This document shows positions 21,847-33,259 of a stretch of 64,000 bases of DNA, one piece after another (within the stretch, counting starts at the first letter, position 1; every line of letters starts with the position of its first letter). A program made the translations under genes and the position numbers. Under the pieces are notes generated by a model. That model worked only from the letters and a program-made list of their open reading frames with translations, did no database searches and was not told where the DNA came from. The stretch lies in assembly GCF_963259705.1 (NCBI RefSeq), contig NC_081841.1, forward strand, positions 28,447,244 through 28,511,243, in the 5' to 3' direction. The DNA is from Myotis daubentonii. Its lineage: Eukaryota > Chordata > Mammalia > Chiroptera > Vespertilionidae.

Positions 21847-22542
21847 CTAGAGGCCCGGTGCACGAATTTGTGCACCAGTGGGATCCCTTGGCCTGGCCTG
21901 TGGGATCGGGCCAAAACCGTCTCTCCAACATCCCCCGAGCGGTCCCGGATTGCGAGAGGGCGCAGGCCAGGCCGAGAGACCCCACTGGTGCACAGTCAGG
22001 GCTGGGGAGGGATGTGGGAGGTTGGCCAGCCAGGGAGGGACCATGGGAAGGCTCTAGGGCAGTGGTTCTCAACCTTGGCTGCACATTAGAATCACCTGGG
22101 AATCTTTTTTAAATCCTGATTTCTGGGCCTCATCCTCCAGAAATTGTTTCTTTGTTACTAATGTTGTGGCCCCACCCCATAACAAAGAAACAGAATTTCC
22201 AGAGGATGAGGCCCAGAAATCAGGGTTTTAAAAAGATTCCCAGGTGATTCTAATGTGCAGCCAAGGTTGAGAACCACTGCTCTAGGGCATGTCTGGTCCT
22301 TCTCGCTCAGTCCTGATTGGCTGAATCTCAGCAGCAAGCTAACCTACCGGTCAGAACATCTGCCCTCTGGTGGTCAGTGTACATCATAGTGACTGGTTGA
22401 CCGGTCGACTGTCTGCCCCCTGGTGGTCAATGCACGTCATAGTGAGCGGTTGAGCGGCCTTAGCATACCATTAGCATATTACACTTTGATTGGTTGAACG
22501 GATGACTGGACGCTTAGCATATTAGGCTTTTATTATATAGGA
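21847..22542 (-). mobile_element. Helibat-type Helitron carrying a nested hAT
   Basis: It begins on the plus strand with CTAGAGGCCCGGTGCACGAA and its hairpin partner (tttgtgcacca), and ends with agcatattaggcttttatta tatagga. Without the 220-bp hAT and its 8-bp duplication it would be about 468 bp. Internal repeated words (tgccccctggtggtca, gcacgtcatagtgagcggt) are typical of bat Helitrons. Confidence 0.94.
22060..22279. mobile_element. Palindromic hAT (MER5-like) element
   Basis: CAGTGGTTCTCAACCTTGGC at the left is mirrored by gccaaggttgagaaccactg at the right. The inverted repeat extends almost to the centre, with about 100 bp per arm. Perfect 8-bp target duplications ctctaggg lie at 22052-22059 and 22280-22287. 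It would form a long hairpin as RNA or single-stranded DNA. Confidence 0.95.
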
Positions 22543-23600
22543 TTGAGATGTAATTGCCATGACATAAAACTCACCCTTGAAAGCGTACAGTTCAGGGTTT
22601 TTTAGTACATTCACAGCATTGTGCAGCTATCCCCACTTTGTAATTTCAGTCTTCTTGTTTTAATTACAGATCTTCTAGGATTCACCCCTAACTCTTCTTC
22701 CTTGATAAACTTACTCAAAAGAAGGAGGAGGGAGGGGATAGAAGTGAGAGCCAAGAAGTCCAGCATGATATTTTAGGAACCCATTTCTGAACAGTTAACT
22801 CTATTTAGATATTTGTAAACACCCTCAGGAGCACCAATGCAATATTAAAAATTAGAGGCTGTATAGAGCTTGGTTTAGGAGACATTCTGTTATTTCCCAG
22901 TTTGACTCTTGGTCTAAAATGCGGACAGTATGGCCTTGTAAACATTTGAGTTAAATAACTCTTTTCTTTTTCCAAATTTGTAAAAAACAAACAAACATTT
23001 TAGAGTTGTTTGAAAAATTTAAATCCACTCTAAAATAGATATTTGCATTGATGAGTAACTCACCTCTGGTATTATTACAGTTCTGAAGCTCATTTTAAAT
23101 AGCTACAGTTTAGAAGTGAAGGGGAACTCGTAGCATTAGACATAACTCAAGGACTCTTGTTTGTGGCAAGAGATTCCACCACATATCTTTGTATGGTTAA
23201 CATAATTGTTTAAGATATTCTCCCAGTGACATTACTGTCAATTACCAAGTATTATATAGTCAGAGTCCCCACGTTGTATTCCATTTGAATCCTACTGTTT
23301 TGCATTATTTTAACTGGCCACATTTTTATTTTTATTGAGGCGAAGGCACTACAAGGAATGTGGTTATCATGAGCTAATCTTCCCCTAGGGGTATTTGGGA
23401 TATTTTCTGCCTCTGAGATTGTGATTGCTTTCTGATTGCCATTGAGCTTGAACATGCCTTACTGCTTAATTATGCAGCGCTGTTGCCTTTCTCATGTGAT
23501 AGGCTGGGCCAGCTGAGAAGTATTTCCAGAGCTCACTATTCAGGATGAAGGAAAGAACTGAGAGAGCAGGTGTTTTTATTTATTTTTTCTTTCCTTCTTA

Positions 23601-23603
<3 letters not shown>
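22543..23603. other. DERA intron, nothing recognised
   Basis: Just right of the Helitron, gagatgtaattgccatgaca to gcattgtgcagctatcccca resembles a common decayed L1 segment, but it is too short to call. The remainder is AT-rich and unassigned. Confidence 0.4.

Positions 23604-23662
<59 letters not shown>
23604..23662. repeat. (TC)n microsatellite
   Basis: A perfect TC dinucleotide tract of nearly 60 bp lies between tatgtt and tttagaag. The open frame of alternating Arg and Glu on the other strand is simply this repeat translated. Confidence 0.98.
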
Positions 23663-23665
<3 letters not shown>

Positions 23666-23898
23666 AGAAGATGTTCCCCTCTTGTTCACAAGGGTAGCTA
23701 TTGTCTCTGGGTCATGTAAGGATGTCTTTGTGGTATAATTGGTCTCTAGACTGAGTATCAGCACCATATTGATACCCCTCAGGGGTCTTCTGCTTTCATC
23801 TTTGGCCAGTTCTTCAACCATAATACTGGGTCCTTATCGCTCCCCAAATTATTTTCAGGCCTTTGTTGAGTGAAAGAATATAATATCAAAGAATATGT

Positions 23899-24031
23899 TT
23901 TAATTTGGGGATTGGGCCCACAACCCAAGCATGTGCCCTGACCTGGAGTTGAACTGAAATTGAACCTGAACTGCCAACCTCCTGGTACATGGGAAGACAC
24001 TCAACCAACTGAGCCACACTGGCTGGGCTGG
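23899..24031 (-). mobile_element. Partial Ves-type SINE (head portion)
   Basis: Read on the minus strand: cagcccagccagtgtggctc, then the aaccaggaggttggcagttc region and gggcacatgcttgggttgtg. The 3' body and tail are missing or unrecognisable. It lies left of the long CA/TA microsatellite, opposite in orientation to the copy at 24536. Confidence 0.8.
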
Positions 24032-24077
24032 AGCTTCATACTTCTGTACAATGTAAATGTATAGGAGAGGAAAAAAA

Positions 24078-24519
24078 TACACACACACACATACATACAC
24101 ATACACAAACACACACACATACACATACACAAACACACACACATATACACACGCACATATATACACACACACATACACATACACACATACACATACACAC
24201 ACATATACACACACATACACACACACACATACACACATACACATACACACATACACACAAATACACACACACACATACACACACGTACACACATACACAC
24301 ATACACGCACACATACACACATACACACATACACACACATACACACATACACACATGCATACATATACACACACATATATATACACACATACACATACAC
24401 ACATACACACCCATACACACATACACACACACACATACACATACACACATACACACACATACACAAACACACATACACACATATATACACACATACACAC
24501 ACACATACACACATATATT
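24078..24519. repeat. Long (CA)/(TACA) microsatellite array
   Basis: About 440 bp of alternating CA-rich units (cacaca, tacaca, tacacacatacaca and variants) run with only occasional g or t interruptions. All long open frames here (Cys/Val/Tyr repeats on one strand, His/Thr repeats on the other) are repeat translations and not genes. Confidence 0.98.
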
Positions 24520-24535
24520 TTTTAAAGGTGTCCTT

Positions 24536-24672
24536 GCCCAGCCAGAGTGGCTCGGTTGGTTGTGCATTGTCCTGTGCACCAAAAGATTGCCAGTCCAATT
24601 CCCATTCAGGGTACATGCTTGGGTTGTGGGTTCAATAAGAACACATCCTCTGGTGAGGATTAAAAAAGAAAA
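24536..24672 (+). mobile_element. Partial Ves-type SINE
   Basis: It starts gcccagccagagtggctcgg and continues with a B-box-like ccagtccaattcccattcag and gttgtgggttcaataag, ending with catcctctggtgaggatta, a Ves tail variant. The middle body is deleted. With the copy at 23899-24031 it forms an inverted pair around the microsatellite. Confidence 0.82.
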
Positions 24673-26402
24673 GCTGTCCCATTGCAGAGCGCAAGTATAA
24701 ATTAGTTTCAGAATCACCACACAAAACTCTCTTGCTAACTTTAATCGGGAATTTTTTCAGAGAATGATAGAAAACACAGTGCTAATGAGTAATGTGCCCA
24801 GAAGCTCTTATTATTGGGTTGGCATGAATTCCACTTAATGACAAGCTTTCTCAAGCAGCAGTTGATTTTAATCCTGTTTTCATTAGTGAGGTATAAAATG
24901 TTAATAATACCTTCCATTGTGCTGTTCTTTTGTAGCATAGTAGCATATGTCTCCCATGTTCACCAAGACTCCCTTTAAGATTCTACTAGTAACTTCTTAT
25001 CTCATAAATAAGAGTTGTTCAGGAAATAAAAATGTATGTTTTCCCATTGTTAGCTATATGTTTTTCTAATAATCACATCTGAAGCTTATTAGGCAGTAAT
25101 AGCCTTAAGATATTATTTTTTTAAATGTACTACTTTGGTCTTAATACTAGTTTTTAATCTCCTCTTGTTTCTGTGAAGTCTGAATGAGATTTTCAAAATT
25201 GAATAATAATTTGATCCGTTAATCTTTTGAAGCTAGTAATTTTATTTTCTTCTCTTTGCAGTCTCTGAGGTTCGCAAATGAATAGAGCTTCATTACTGCA
25301 GTCTGCATTTAATAACCATTATCCATTATCTTGTAATTAAGACTCCCTGTAACGAATCATGAGGACAATGCAAAAATACATAGTACATTTCTTTAATGAA
25401 CTGGAAAATGTTCATCTTGTTCTATTTAGTAATGAGTTGCTGAATAGTCATTAAATCCACTGGAGAATAGAGCTAGATGGATTTTGAAGACTGTCTTGAG
25501 TTTGTGGTTAATCTATTAGAATTAAAATTTCATCTTCTATTTTTATCAACAGCTGATTAGAAGTCATTCTGTTTGACCAAATTGATTAGAAGACCATATA
25601 CAAGGGCAGCTGTTGTTTAATGAAAGTTTTTAATGAAACTGTACCGTGGAGACTTGTAATTATGGGCCTTAGAAAAGCTTTGAGTTGCTTTAGACCACAA
25701 AAAAGTATTGTGCTAGAGATTTCAAATTAGGAAAAGAAAAAAAATACGTTTTGATATAATACTATAAATTTATTATTAATTTTAATTTCAACTAATTACA
25801 GTTGAATACTAGTCTATTTAATGTGTTACTTTTGACTTCCAGGCCTTTCATCTTCTAAGTTAGTCATTTCATTGAAATTGTGGGCACTGATGAGAGAACA
25901 TTTATATGGATAGCTATTCTAATTGTGAGATATTTTCTCATAAGGTCTTTTTCCCCAAGCTGAGCAGAAGTGAGCTTGGTTAAGGTTGGATTTACATAAG
26001 CTCTGAGGAGAGTCTATGGTGTTCTGTGGTGTTGGATATTCTAAATCTAGCATTTATTTCTCCAAGGTAATTTTGTTTTAGCAGAGGGGCAAAGGAAGCA
26101 ATATTAAAATGAGAAGTAAAACAAAAGTGTGTGCCCGCTTAGTCCCATTGGAAAGTCCATTGTTTCTTTGACAGTAGTATAATACTAATGTACTTTCTAT
26201 AGTATTTTGTGATGAAAGCTAAGTCTTATTCCTGGGCTTACAGAAATAGCCAGTGGTGCCTGCATGCCTGTCAGTCTCTTGTGTGATCTCTGACTCTCCA
26301 TTGTCTTTCCTCCTCCCATCTAACTAGACACCAAATTTAGCATCTTAAACACTGATTTCAGGGGACAGACCTCATGTTTCCTAAGGGATTTTTATAGTCA
26401 CA
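24673..26402. other. Repeat-poor AT-rich intron, possible conserved non-coding
   Basis: About 1.7 kb has no SINE, LINE, Helitron or hAT signature, in a window where such a gap is uncommon. The stretch 25280-25680 has many taatta and aattga words and gcatttaataaccattatcc, reminiscent of conserved homeodomain-rich enhancers. This is an impression from composition only; no exon could be identified. Confidence 0.3.
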
Positions 26403-26629
26403 CTAGAGGCCCAGTGCACGAAATTTGTGCATGGCTAGGGTCCCTAGTGGCTGCTGGCTGCCAGCCGGGGCCTCCCTTCCCCTGGCTGCCTACCACCACT
26501 GGCCAGGGTGGGCCAGCCAGGGGGAGGGGCCACGGGCAGTTAGCCAACTGGCCCCACCCCCTGGTTGATCTCCTGGTTGAACTCCCGGTTGAGGGGACAA
26601 TTTGCATATTAGGCTTTTATTATATAGGA
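26403..26629 (-). mobile_element. Helibat-type Helitron, short
   Basis: On the plus strand it opens with CTAGAGGCCCAGTGCACGAA and hairpin partner (atttgtgcat), and ends with gacaatttgcatattaggct tttattatatagga. It is only 227 bp with a GC-rich core. Confidence 0.95.
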
Positions 26630-26985
26630 TGTTCCAAAACACACATTGACACACTCACACCAAATATCACTATCCCCCAACCCCCAAGCTCCCTGCCCCT
26701 CACAGAGATTCCTTTGATGGATCCATTTGTTATTCTTTGGATGTGTCTTATATTTTCTATGCTTGTGTTTCTTCTGATGGTGTTGTTCTTCTATTCCTCT
26801 CTTCTTTATTCTCCTTCAGGGTTTGTACCAAATTCTACCTATCCCATATTCTAGGTAAAGTGAATCTCTCTGAATCTTTCCAATTCTACTTGACCATGAT
26901 AGTTTCTTGGCATATGTCTAAAATACCTTAAATACCATACATAATTGTATCTCCATCCATATCTGATTTCTAAATAATAAAGGCT
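26630..26985. other. DERA intron, nothing recognised
   Basis: This is pyrimidine-rich sequence after the Helitron. The apparent fused open frame spanning 26414-26854 joins Helitron to unrelated DNA and is not considered a gene. Confidence 0.4.
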
Positions 26986-27574
26986 GCTCTTAATATTTAA
27001 GGACTTCTGGTTTTAGCTTCAACATGTAGGGAATTTGGAAGTTGTCATTCCTGTTCTTTAGAACACAAAAAAGCCAAATAAAAGGAAAATCAGTGACTTT
27101 TCTAAGACCTGTCAAAGAACTTAGGGAGTAGGGCAAACTGCCCCCTTGAAATCTGGAAAGACAGGGAAATCCTAAGAGTCACAATCGAGATCTGCTTACC
27201 TGCTAGAATCATACACTGGTAAGAACACTTAGGTGGTAAATTTGACAAATTGTGGGAAGCTTAGTGTAACCCCAATACTTTTGTGGGTTTTACCTCCAGG
27301 AGCCCCAGATTCTCAGTGAAAAGCTAAGAAAGAACTTGGTTCTGGCAAGGAAGGGGAAGATAATCATTGCAAAATATGTCCAGAGTGTTCTCCTTAACAA
27401 AGGCCTACAACTTTACTAGAGTCTTATCTTACCTGGGAAGGCATTTGTCTTCTAGTCTTCCTACCTCACCAAAGGGGGCGAGAAAAGCTAGGACACATTT
27501 GTGAAGGTTACGGCCCAGTGGCACAGGCCTACAACTAGTAAAAGACTGATATTTAATTGTAAGATTATAAAATA

Positions 27575-27922
27575 CTAGAGGCCCGGTGCATGAATTCATG
27601 CACGGGTGGGGTGCCTCGGGGTGGCCTGCAGCAATTGGGCCTCAGTTCGTGCCCCCAGCCTTGCAGCCCCGCATTCCTGCCTGGCACCCTGCTTCTTTCC
27701 TGGTGCCTCCCGCTCATCTGCTCCACCATCCCACCACAGTCCTGCTCTCATTGGGGCCCATCGGGGCTAGCAGTGCCTCCACTGCTGCCCACTGCCCGCT
27801 GCCAGCGCCCTGTTGCCGACGCCCTCCATGTTTTGCACTGCCCCCGGTGGTCAGCGCACGTAATAGCGAGCAGTCGAACTCCTGAGGGGGCAATTTGCAT
27901 ATTAGGCTTTTATTATATAGGA
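27575..27922 (-). mobile_element. Helibat-type Helitron in an L1
   Basis: On the plus strand CTAGAGGCCCGGTGCATGAA with partner ttcatgcacggg begins it, and ggcaatttgcatattaggct tttattatatagga ends it. It is GC-rich inside (ctgccagcgccctg and similar). The open frames in it have no protein meaning. Confidence 0.95.
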
Positions 27923-28208
27923 TTTCCTCTCCCCCATACATTACTATCACAGTAATGGGGCGCCAATAATCCTGTGGATTACAGTGACAGAGCTAAAAGA
28001 AAAAACATAGACTATCTGAGGAGGAATACTTAGGAAGCCCTAAGTAAGCAGGGAAGAAAAAACAAAGATACTATAGGATTTAAATACTCTGGTACCTATG
28101 GCTACAGCAAACATTAAGCACAGCCCAACTCCTAGCCAGATTAACATAAAATCTCACACCAAAGACCTGTTTATATCATAGTTGTGTCCTATTACCCAAT
28201 ATGTCATG

Positions 28209-28444
28209 TCCAGCTTTCAGCTAAAATTATAAGAGATGCTAAAAGGCAAGAAAAAGTACAGTCGGCTCAGCTGGTTTGGCTCAGTGGATGGAGCATTGGC
28301 CCTCAGTCAAAGGCACGTACCTCAGTCCAGCTTTCAGCTAAAATTATAAGAGATGCTAAAAGGCAAGAAAAAGTACAGTCTGGCTCAGCTGGTTTGGCTC
28401 AGTGGATGGAGCATTGGCCCTCAGTCAAAGGCACGTACCTTGGT
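28209..28444. repeat. 117/118-bp tandem duplication across a SINE junction
   Basis: The sequence starting tccagctttcagctaaaatt at 28209 is repeated from 28326 with almost no change. The one clear difference is cagtcggctc versus cagtctggctc. Each unit holds the L1 flank (about 50 bp) plus the first ~65 bp of a Ves SINE. Confidence 0.95.
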
Positions 28445-28612
28445 TGCAGGCTCGATCCCCAGCCCTAGTCAGAGCACGAGCCGAGAGGCAAACAAATGAT
28501 GTGTCTCCCGCAGCAATGTTTCTCTCTCTCTGTCTCTCCCCCTTCCTTTCACTTTCTCTGAAAATGAATGGAAAAGTATCCTCAGGTGAGGATTAACTAC
28601 AACAAAAGACAC
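28261..28612 (+). mobile_element. Ves-type SINE with duplicated head
   Basis: The complete copy runs from about 28380 (ggctcagctggtttggctca) through gcaggctcgatccccagccc and a pyrimidine-rich part (ctctctctctgtctctcccc) to tatcctcaggtgaggattaa and an A-rich tail. A second head copy without body lies at 28261-28325 because of the tandem duplication. Confidence 0.9.
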
Positions 28613-28966
28613 ACACATACAAAACCCCCCATAATCTGTAGAGACAAAGCAAGCATTACAATCAGATTCAAATGTAAAAGAGAAGTTGGAATTATCAGAA
28701 AGAGAAATTTAAAATAGCTATAATTAATGTTCAGGGGAAAAAATAGCATGAAAAACTGAAAGGTAATGTAAACAGAGTGATGGAAACTCTTAAGAAATAA
28801 TTAAAAGGAAATGCTGGAAATAAAAAACACGAACAAAAATGAAGAGTGCCTTATGGGCTCATCATGGGCAGGGTTGAGCCCATGAGTAGACGGGCTCACC
28901 AGTAGACTGTGGAAAGTACTAGTGACCATGAAGATAGGTCAAGGGAAGCCCCATAAAGTGAAATAT

Positions 28967-28967
<1 letters not shown>

Positions 28968-29029
<62 letters not shown>

Positions 29030-29036
29030 GAGAGAA
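28968..29036. repeat. (GA)n microsatellite
   Basis: A GA dinucleotide tract of almost 70 bp has a single gg interruption near its right third. It lies in the ORF1-type part of the old L1. Confidence 0.97.
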
Positions 29037-31349
29037 GAGAGAAAGGCTGAAAAATACGGAACAGAGTTTCTAAAAGTTTTGGGACAATTTCAAAAGGTGT
29101 GACATATGTGTAATTGGAACACCAGAAGAAAAATAAATGGAGCAGACAACATATTTGAAGTAGTAATGGTCAAGAATTTTCCAAAATTAATGACAGATGC
29201 CAAACCACAGATCCAGGAAGTTGAGAGAATACCTAGCAGGATAAATATTTTAAAAAATTACACCTAGATATATCGTATTCAAATGGAAGGAAACCAAGGG
29301 CAAATAGAAAATCTTGAATTAAAAAACAGAAAGAAAATACTGATAGACAAAAATGGAAATAATTACAGTGGTCTTCTTATTAGAAACCATGTCAGCAAGA
29401 AGTGAATAGAGTGAAATACTTAAAGTATTGAGAGGGGGAAAACCCTCACCAACCTAGAAATCTATGTCCGGTGAGATTATCCTTTAAAAGTGAAGGAGCT
29501 TAGCCATACAGAAACTGAGGGAATTTGTTGTCAGCAGATCTGCCCTGTAAGAAATGTTAAAAGAAATATTAGGAGTAGGACAATGATGTAAATCAGAAAC
29601 TCTAATCTATATTAAAACGGGAAGAATGTCAAAGAAAGAATAAATGAAGAGTAAACATAATTTTTCTCTTTCAATTGATCTAAAAGATAACTATTTAAAG
29701 TAATTACAGTAACAATGTATTGGGTAAGTATACCAAATAGAAGAGTGAAATATCCTAAGGAACAGAAGGGAGGAATTAGGAATATTTTGTTAAAAGGTAC
29801 CTGAAATACTTGTATGGTGGTACAGTGTTATTTGAAGGTAGACTTAGATTGTTAAAACGAATATTGGAAACTCTAGGACAACCAATAAAAAAAGTACAGA
29901 AGAAATTTAACTGATAGGCTGCAAGGACATAAAATGGGATTATATAAAATGTTCAATTAAAGCCAGAGCAGGCAGAAAAAAGAGGTATAACATTTAACAA
30001 AGATCAAACACAATAAATAGAAAATTTATAAACTGTAGGTATTAATTCAACTAAATCGATAATAGCTTTAGATGATAATGGTCTAAATCTAGCAATGAAA
30101 AGAAGATTATCGAAAAAGCAGACTCTACAATGCAAAAACATTGCCTAGAGAGAAATTTATAACATTAGGTATATATATTTTAAAAAAAGGAATGGTCTAA
30201 AATGAATAACTTCAGCCTTCTATCTTAGGAAAATAGAGAAAGAACAATGCAAGCCTAAGGCAAGCAGAACAAAAGAAATAAAAATCAGAGAAGAAATCAA
30301 TGAAATTGAAAACAAAAAAACACACAGAAAAATAAAAAACCCTAAAAGCTGTTTTTTTTTAAAAAAAAATCAATAAAATTGATAAACTCCTAGACAGACT
30401 ACCCAAGAATAAAAGATAAAATACATAAATTAATATTACAAATGAAGGGAGGACCGTTACTCTTCCTACGAACATCAAAACAATAATAAAGGAATACTGT
30501 GTGTCCACAATTGAATAACTTAGATTAAATAGATCAAAGATATAAATAACCAACACTCACACAAAAAGAAAAGGTCTGAATAAGTCTATAACTATTGAAG
30601 AAATTATTTTACTTTTAATCTATTTTATAAAATATTTAAATTATAGAATGTTTTAAAATAATTAATAGCTCTAAATTATTAAATAAAAATAGTATAACCT
30701 TACAAAAATGAAATTCAGCTCTAGATGATTTCACTGGTGAATTCTACTAAACATTTAAGGAAGAAATACCAATTCTCTACAGTCTCTTTCAGAAAATAAT
30801 AGAGAGACTGTGAGACCATCATTACCCTAATACCAAATCCAGATAAAGGCATTACAAGAAAGGAAAACTATAGATCAATATCACTCATGAACATAGATGC
30901 GAACATCTTCAACAACGCATTAGTAAAATGAGGCCAACAATGTATAAAAATAATTATACACCACAACCAAATGGGATTTACTTTATAGAGATTCAAGACT
31001 GGCTTGATGTAATGTAGTCCACTGTATCAATAATGTAAGAAAGAAAAGTCATAGGATCATATAGTGGATACAGATTAGGCATTGGATGAATTTCAACACC
31101 TATTCATAATAAAAATTCTCAGCAAACTTGGAATAGAGGGGAACATCCTCAGCTTGATAAAGAACATCTGGAAACAAACTTCCTCTAACGTACTTACGAT
31201 GAGAAACTAGATGCTTGCCCCTTAAGTTCCCCTGAAGAACAAGGAAGGCTGTTCTCTCACACAGCTCCTGTTCAGCATTGTCCTGAAAGTCCGACCTGAG
31301 GCAGTAAGACAAGAAAATGGGATAAAAGGTATACAGGTTGGGAAATGTG

Positions 31350-31645
31350 GTAAGCGGCTAATGGCTCCCAAACATAAGTCCACATCCTAATCCCCAGAGC
31401 CTGTGAATATTAGCTTATTTGGGGGGGAAAAAAAAGATTTTGCTGATGTGGTTAAATTAAGGACATTGAGATGAAGTGATTGTTCTGGATTATCTAGGTG
31501 GTCCCTCAATACCATCACAAATGTTCCTGTAGGAGAGGCAGAGGAAGTTTCAGCTCACACAGGGGAGAGAAGCAATGTGAAGAGGGTGACAGATTCTGGT
31601 TTCCTTCTTGCGAGGCTCTTTTCACAGAGTCCCCTTCTTCACTCT
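31350..31645. repeat. Old mammalian LTR-like repeat (MLT-type layout)
   Basis: The words catcctaatccccagagcct, gtgaatattagcttattt, ttttgctgatgtggttaaat, taaggacattgagatgaa, ttctggattatctaggtgg and gaggcagaggaagtt follow a known ancient mammalian repeat (ctaatccctggaacctgtgaatg...gcagatgtgattaagttaagga...ggattatccaggtgggcc). The subfamily and orientation are not assigned. Confidence 0.6.
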
Positions 31646-31734
31646 CTGCATTTCACTCATCAGAGATGCTTTATGAGGACTCTATTTAAATATGGCTCTC
31701 TCTCCTCAAATCCGCCACTCTCTCCTGTTACATT

Positions 31735-32145
31735 GCTTATTTGTTTCACGGCACTTATCTCCACCTGGCTTTTGTTAAATATTTAAGCTTATTGTCTTCC
31801 TCTTCCAGAAATTATCACAAGGGCAGGAACTTGGTCTGTTTTGTTTAGTGGTCTATTCCCAGCACCTAGAAGAGTCTAGAGCCGTGGTTGGCAAACTGCG
31901 GCTCGAGAGCCACATGCGGCTCTTTGGCCCCTTGAGTGTGGCTCTTCCTAAGCCTTAGGAGTACTCTAATTAAGTTAATAACAATGTACCTACCTATATT
32001 GTTTAAGTTTAAAAAATTTGGCTCTCAAAAGAAATTTCAATCGTTGTACTGTTGATATTTGGCTCTGTTGACTAATGAGTTTGCCGACCACTGGCCTAAA
32101 GCATAGTAAGCATTTAGTCAATATTTGTTGAATGAATGCATGCAT
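31735..32145 (+). repeat. L2-type 3' end split by a hAT
   Basis: Left part: cacaagggcaggaacttggt and gtctattcccagcacctaga. Right part: gcatagtaagcatttagtca and atatttgttgaatgaatgca. Together they form a continuous L2 3' end once the hAT at 31882-32093 is removed. Confidence 0.75.
31882..32093. mobile_element. Non-autonomous hAT element in an L2
   Basis: Ends CCGTGGTTGGCAAACTGCGG and gagtttgccgaccactg are inverted repeats. Flanking octamers gtctagag (31874-31881) and gcctaaag (32094-32101) agree at 6 of 8 positions. Internal words ggctctttggcccctt and aatttggctctcaaaag are typical of bat hAT copies. Confidence 0.85.
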
Positions 32146-32261
32146 GACAATTATGTCTCCATTTCCCCCACATGGGCCTACCTACAGACCCAAAGCAAAG
32201 AAGGCTTCCAGTGAACTGTTCCAATGTGTCAGAATTCCTATGGTATTTCTAGACTGCAACC

Positions 32262-32700
32262 CTACCCCGGTCTTCGCTTCGTTCGCATGTGTATAATGCT
32301 TAACAGTTTCCGGAGTGCTTTCACATAGATTGTCTCTTTTGATTCCTCAAATATGAAGCCAGTAAGAATTTCCAGATCTATTTTACAAATGAGAGAGATT
32401 AGGCCCCAGTTGATGTGGCTCAGCGTTGAGCATTGACTCATGAACCAAGAGGTCACAGTTAGATTCCTGGTTAGGGCACATGCCCAGGTTGCAGGCTCGA
32501 TCTTTGGTGGGTGGTGTGCAGGAGGCAGCAGATCAAAGTTTCTCTCACATTTTGATGTTTCTATTTCTCTCTCCCTCTCCCTTCCTCTATGAAATCAATA
32601 AAAATATCTTTTAAAAATGAGAGAGATTAGGAGATGGAATTTGAAGGTAAATTTCAGAGCTAGAGCTGGAAACGAGATCTGCTGACTTCTAGCTCATCAC
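32262..32700 (+). repeat. MIR-type SINE split by a Ves SINE
   Basis: The words ggagtgctttcacatagatt, gtctcttttgattcctcaaa and atctattttacaaatgagag (left), and gagattaggagatggaattt and cagagctagagctggaaac (right) follow the MIR layout. The Ves insertion at 32404-32614 splits it. Confidence 0.65.
32404..32614 (+). mobile_element. Ves-type SINE with 17-bp target duplication
   Basis: It begins ccccagttgatgtggctcag, then B-box-like gttagattcctgg, gggcacatgcccaggttgca, the ctctccctctcccttcctct segment and an aaatcaataaaaatatcttt tail. The direct repeat aaatgagagagattagg lies at 32387-32403 and 32615-32631 with no mismatch, which defines both ends. Confidence 0.95.
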
Positions 32701-33259
32701 GTGATTACGCAGGACTAGGGTTCACCTCCACTTGCATGTAGAATGTATGTGGCTTTGAGGGCAAGGGTGTGGGTATTGCTTTTTATATTTTTCACAGCGC
32801 TTTACACACAGTGCACCTACTAAAGGCATATCTTTTTGAACCTTTCCATACGCACAATAGTTGTGGATGTATCTCTTCTAATGGAAACTAGAGGGGAAAG
32901 TTTTGGCCACTTTTTCCCTCCACTTCCATCGACCATTTTTTTGATAGACCCTGAGAGACTCTCAGAGATTTGCCTTACCTGTAAACCCATGGATTCAATG
33001 AGCTCGGGCTATAAATTTGCACAGGAATCACTTAGGGGCCTCGCTGATATTCAGATTTAGATTCAGTTGGTCTAGTGCAGGGCCTGAGAAGTCTGCACTT
33101 TTGACAAATTCCCTGATGGTACCCATGCTGCTGGGCTGTTATCCACACTTCGAGTATTTCAGGAATAGGTAACCACATGAAAGACAGAATCTGTATTTGG
33201 CTATATGTCTGTGTGAACTAAATAAGTTTCTTGGAGACACTGTATGTAGCATATTGGGT

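Larger units (their letters stand above)
26986..31345 (+). mobile_element. Ancient L1M-type LINE with several later insertions
   Basis: A decayed L1 in the plus orientation shows 5'UTR-type sequence (about 26990-27570 and 27925-28260, including ccagctttcagctaaaatta and aaaggcaagaaaaa), then ORF1-type sequence (about 28640-29560, with ttgggacaatttcaaaagg, aattggaacaccagaag, agacagatgccaaaccaca-like text) and ORF2-type sequence (about 30350-31345, with ctggtgaattctactaaac, aaggaaaactatagatcaat, caaatgggatttac). Every frame is interrupted. Inside it lie a Helitron, a Ves SINE with a tandem duplication and a (GA)n tract. The left limit is uncertain. Confidence 0.75.

Noticed and set aside
23900..24720. 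Very long open frames (up to 239 codons) rich in Cys, Val and Tyr or His and Thr
   Set aside because: They are translations of the CA/TA microsatellite in each frame and have no gene features.
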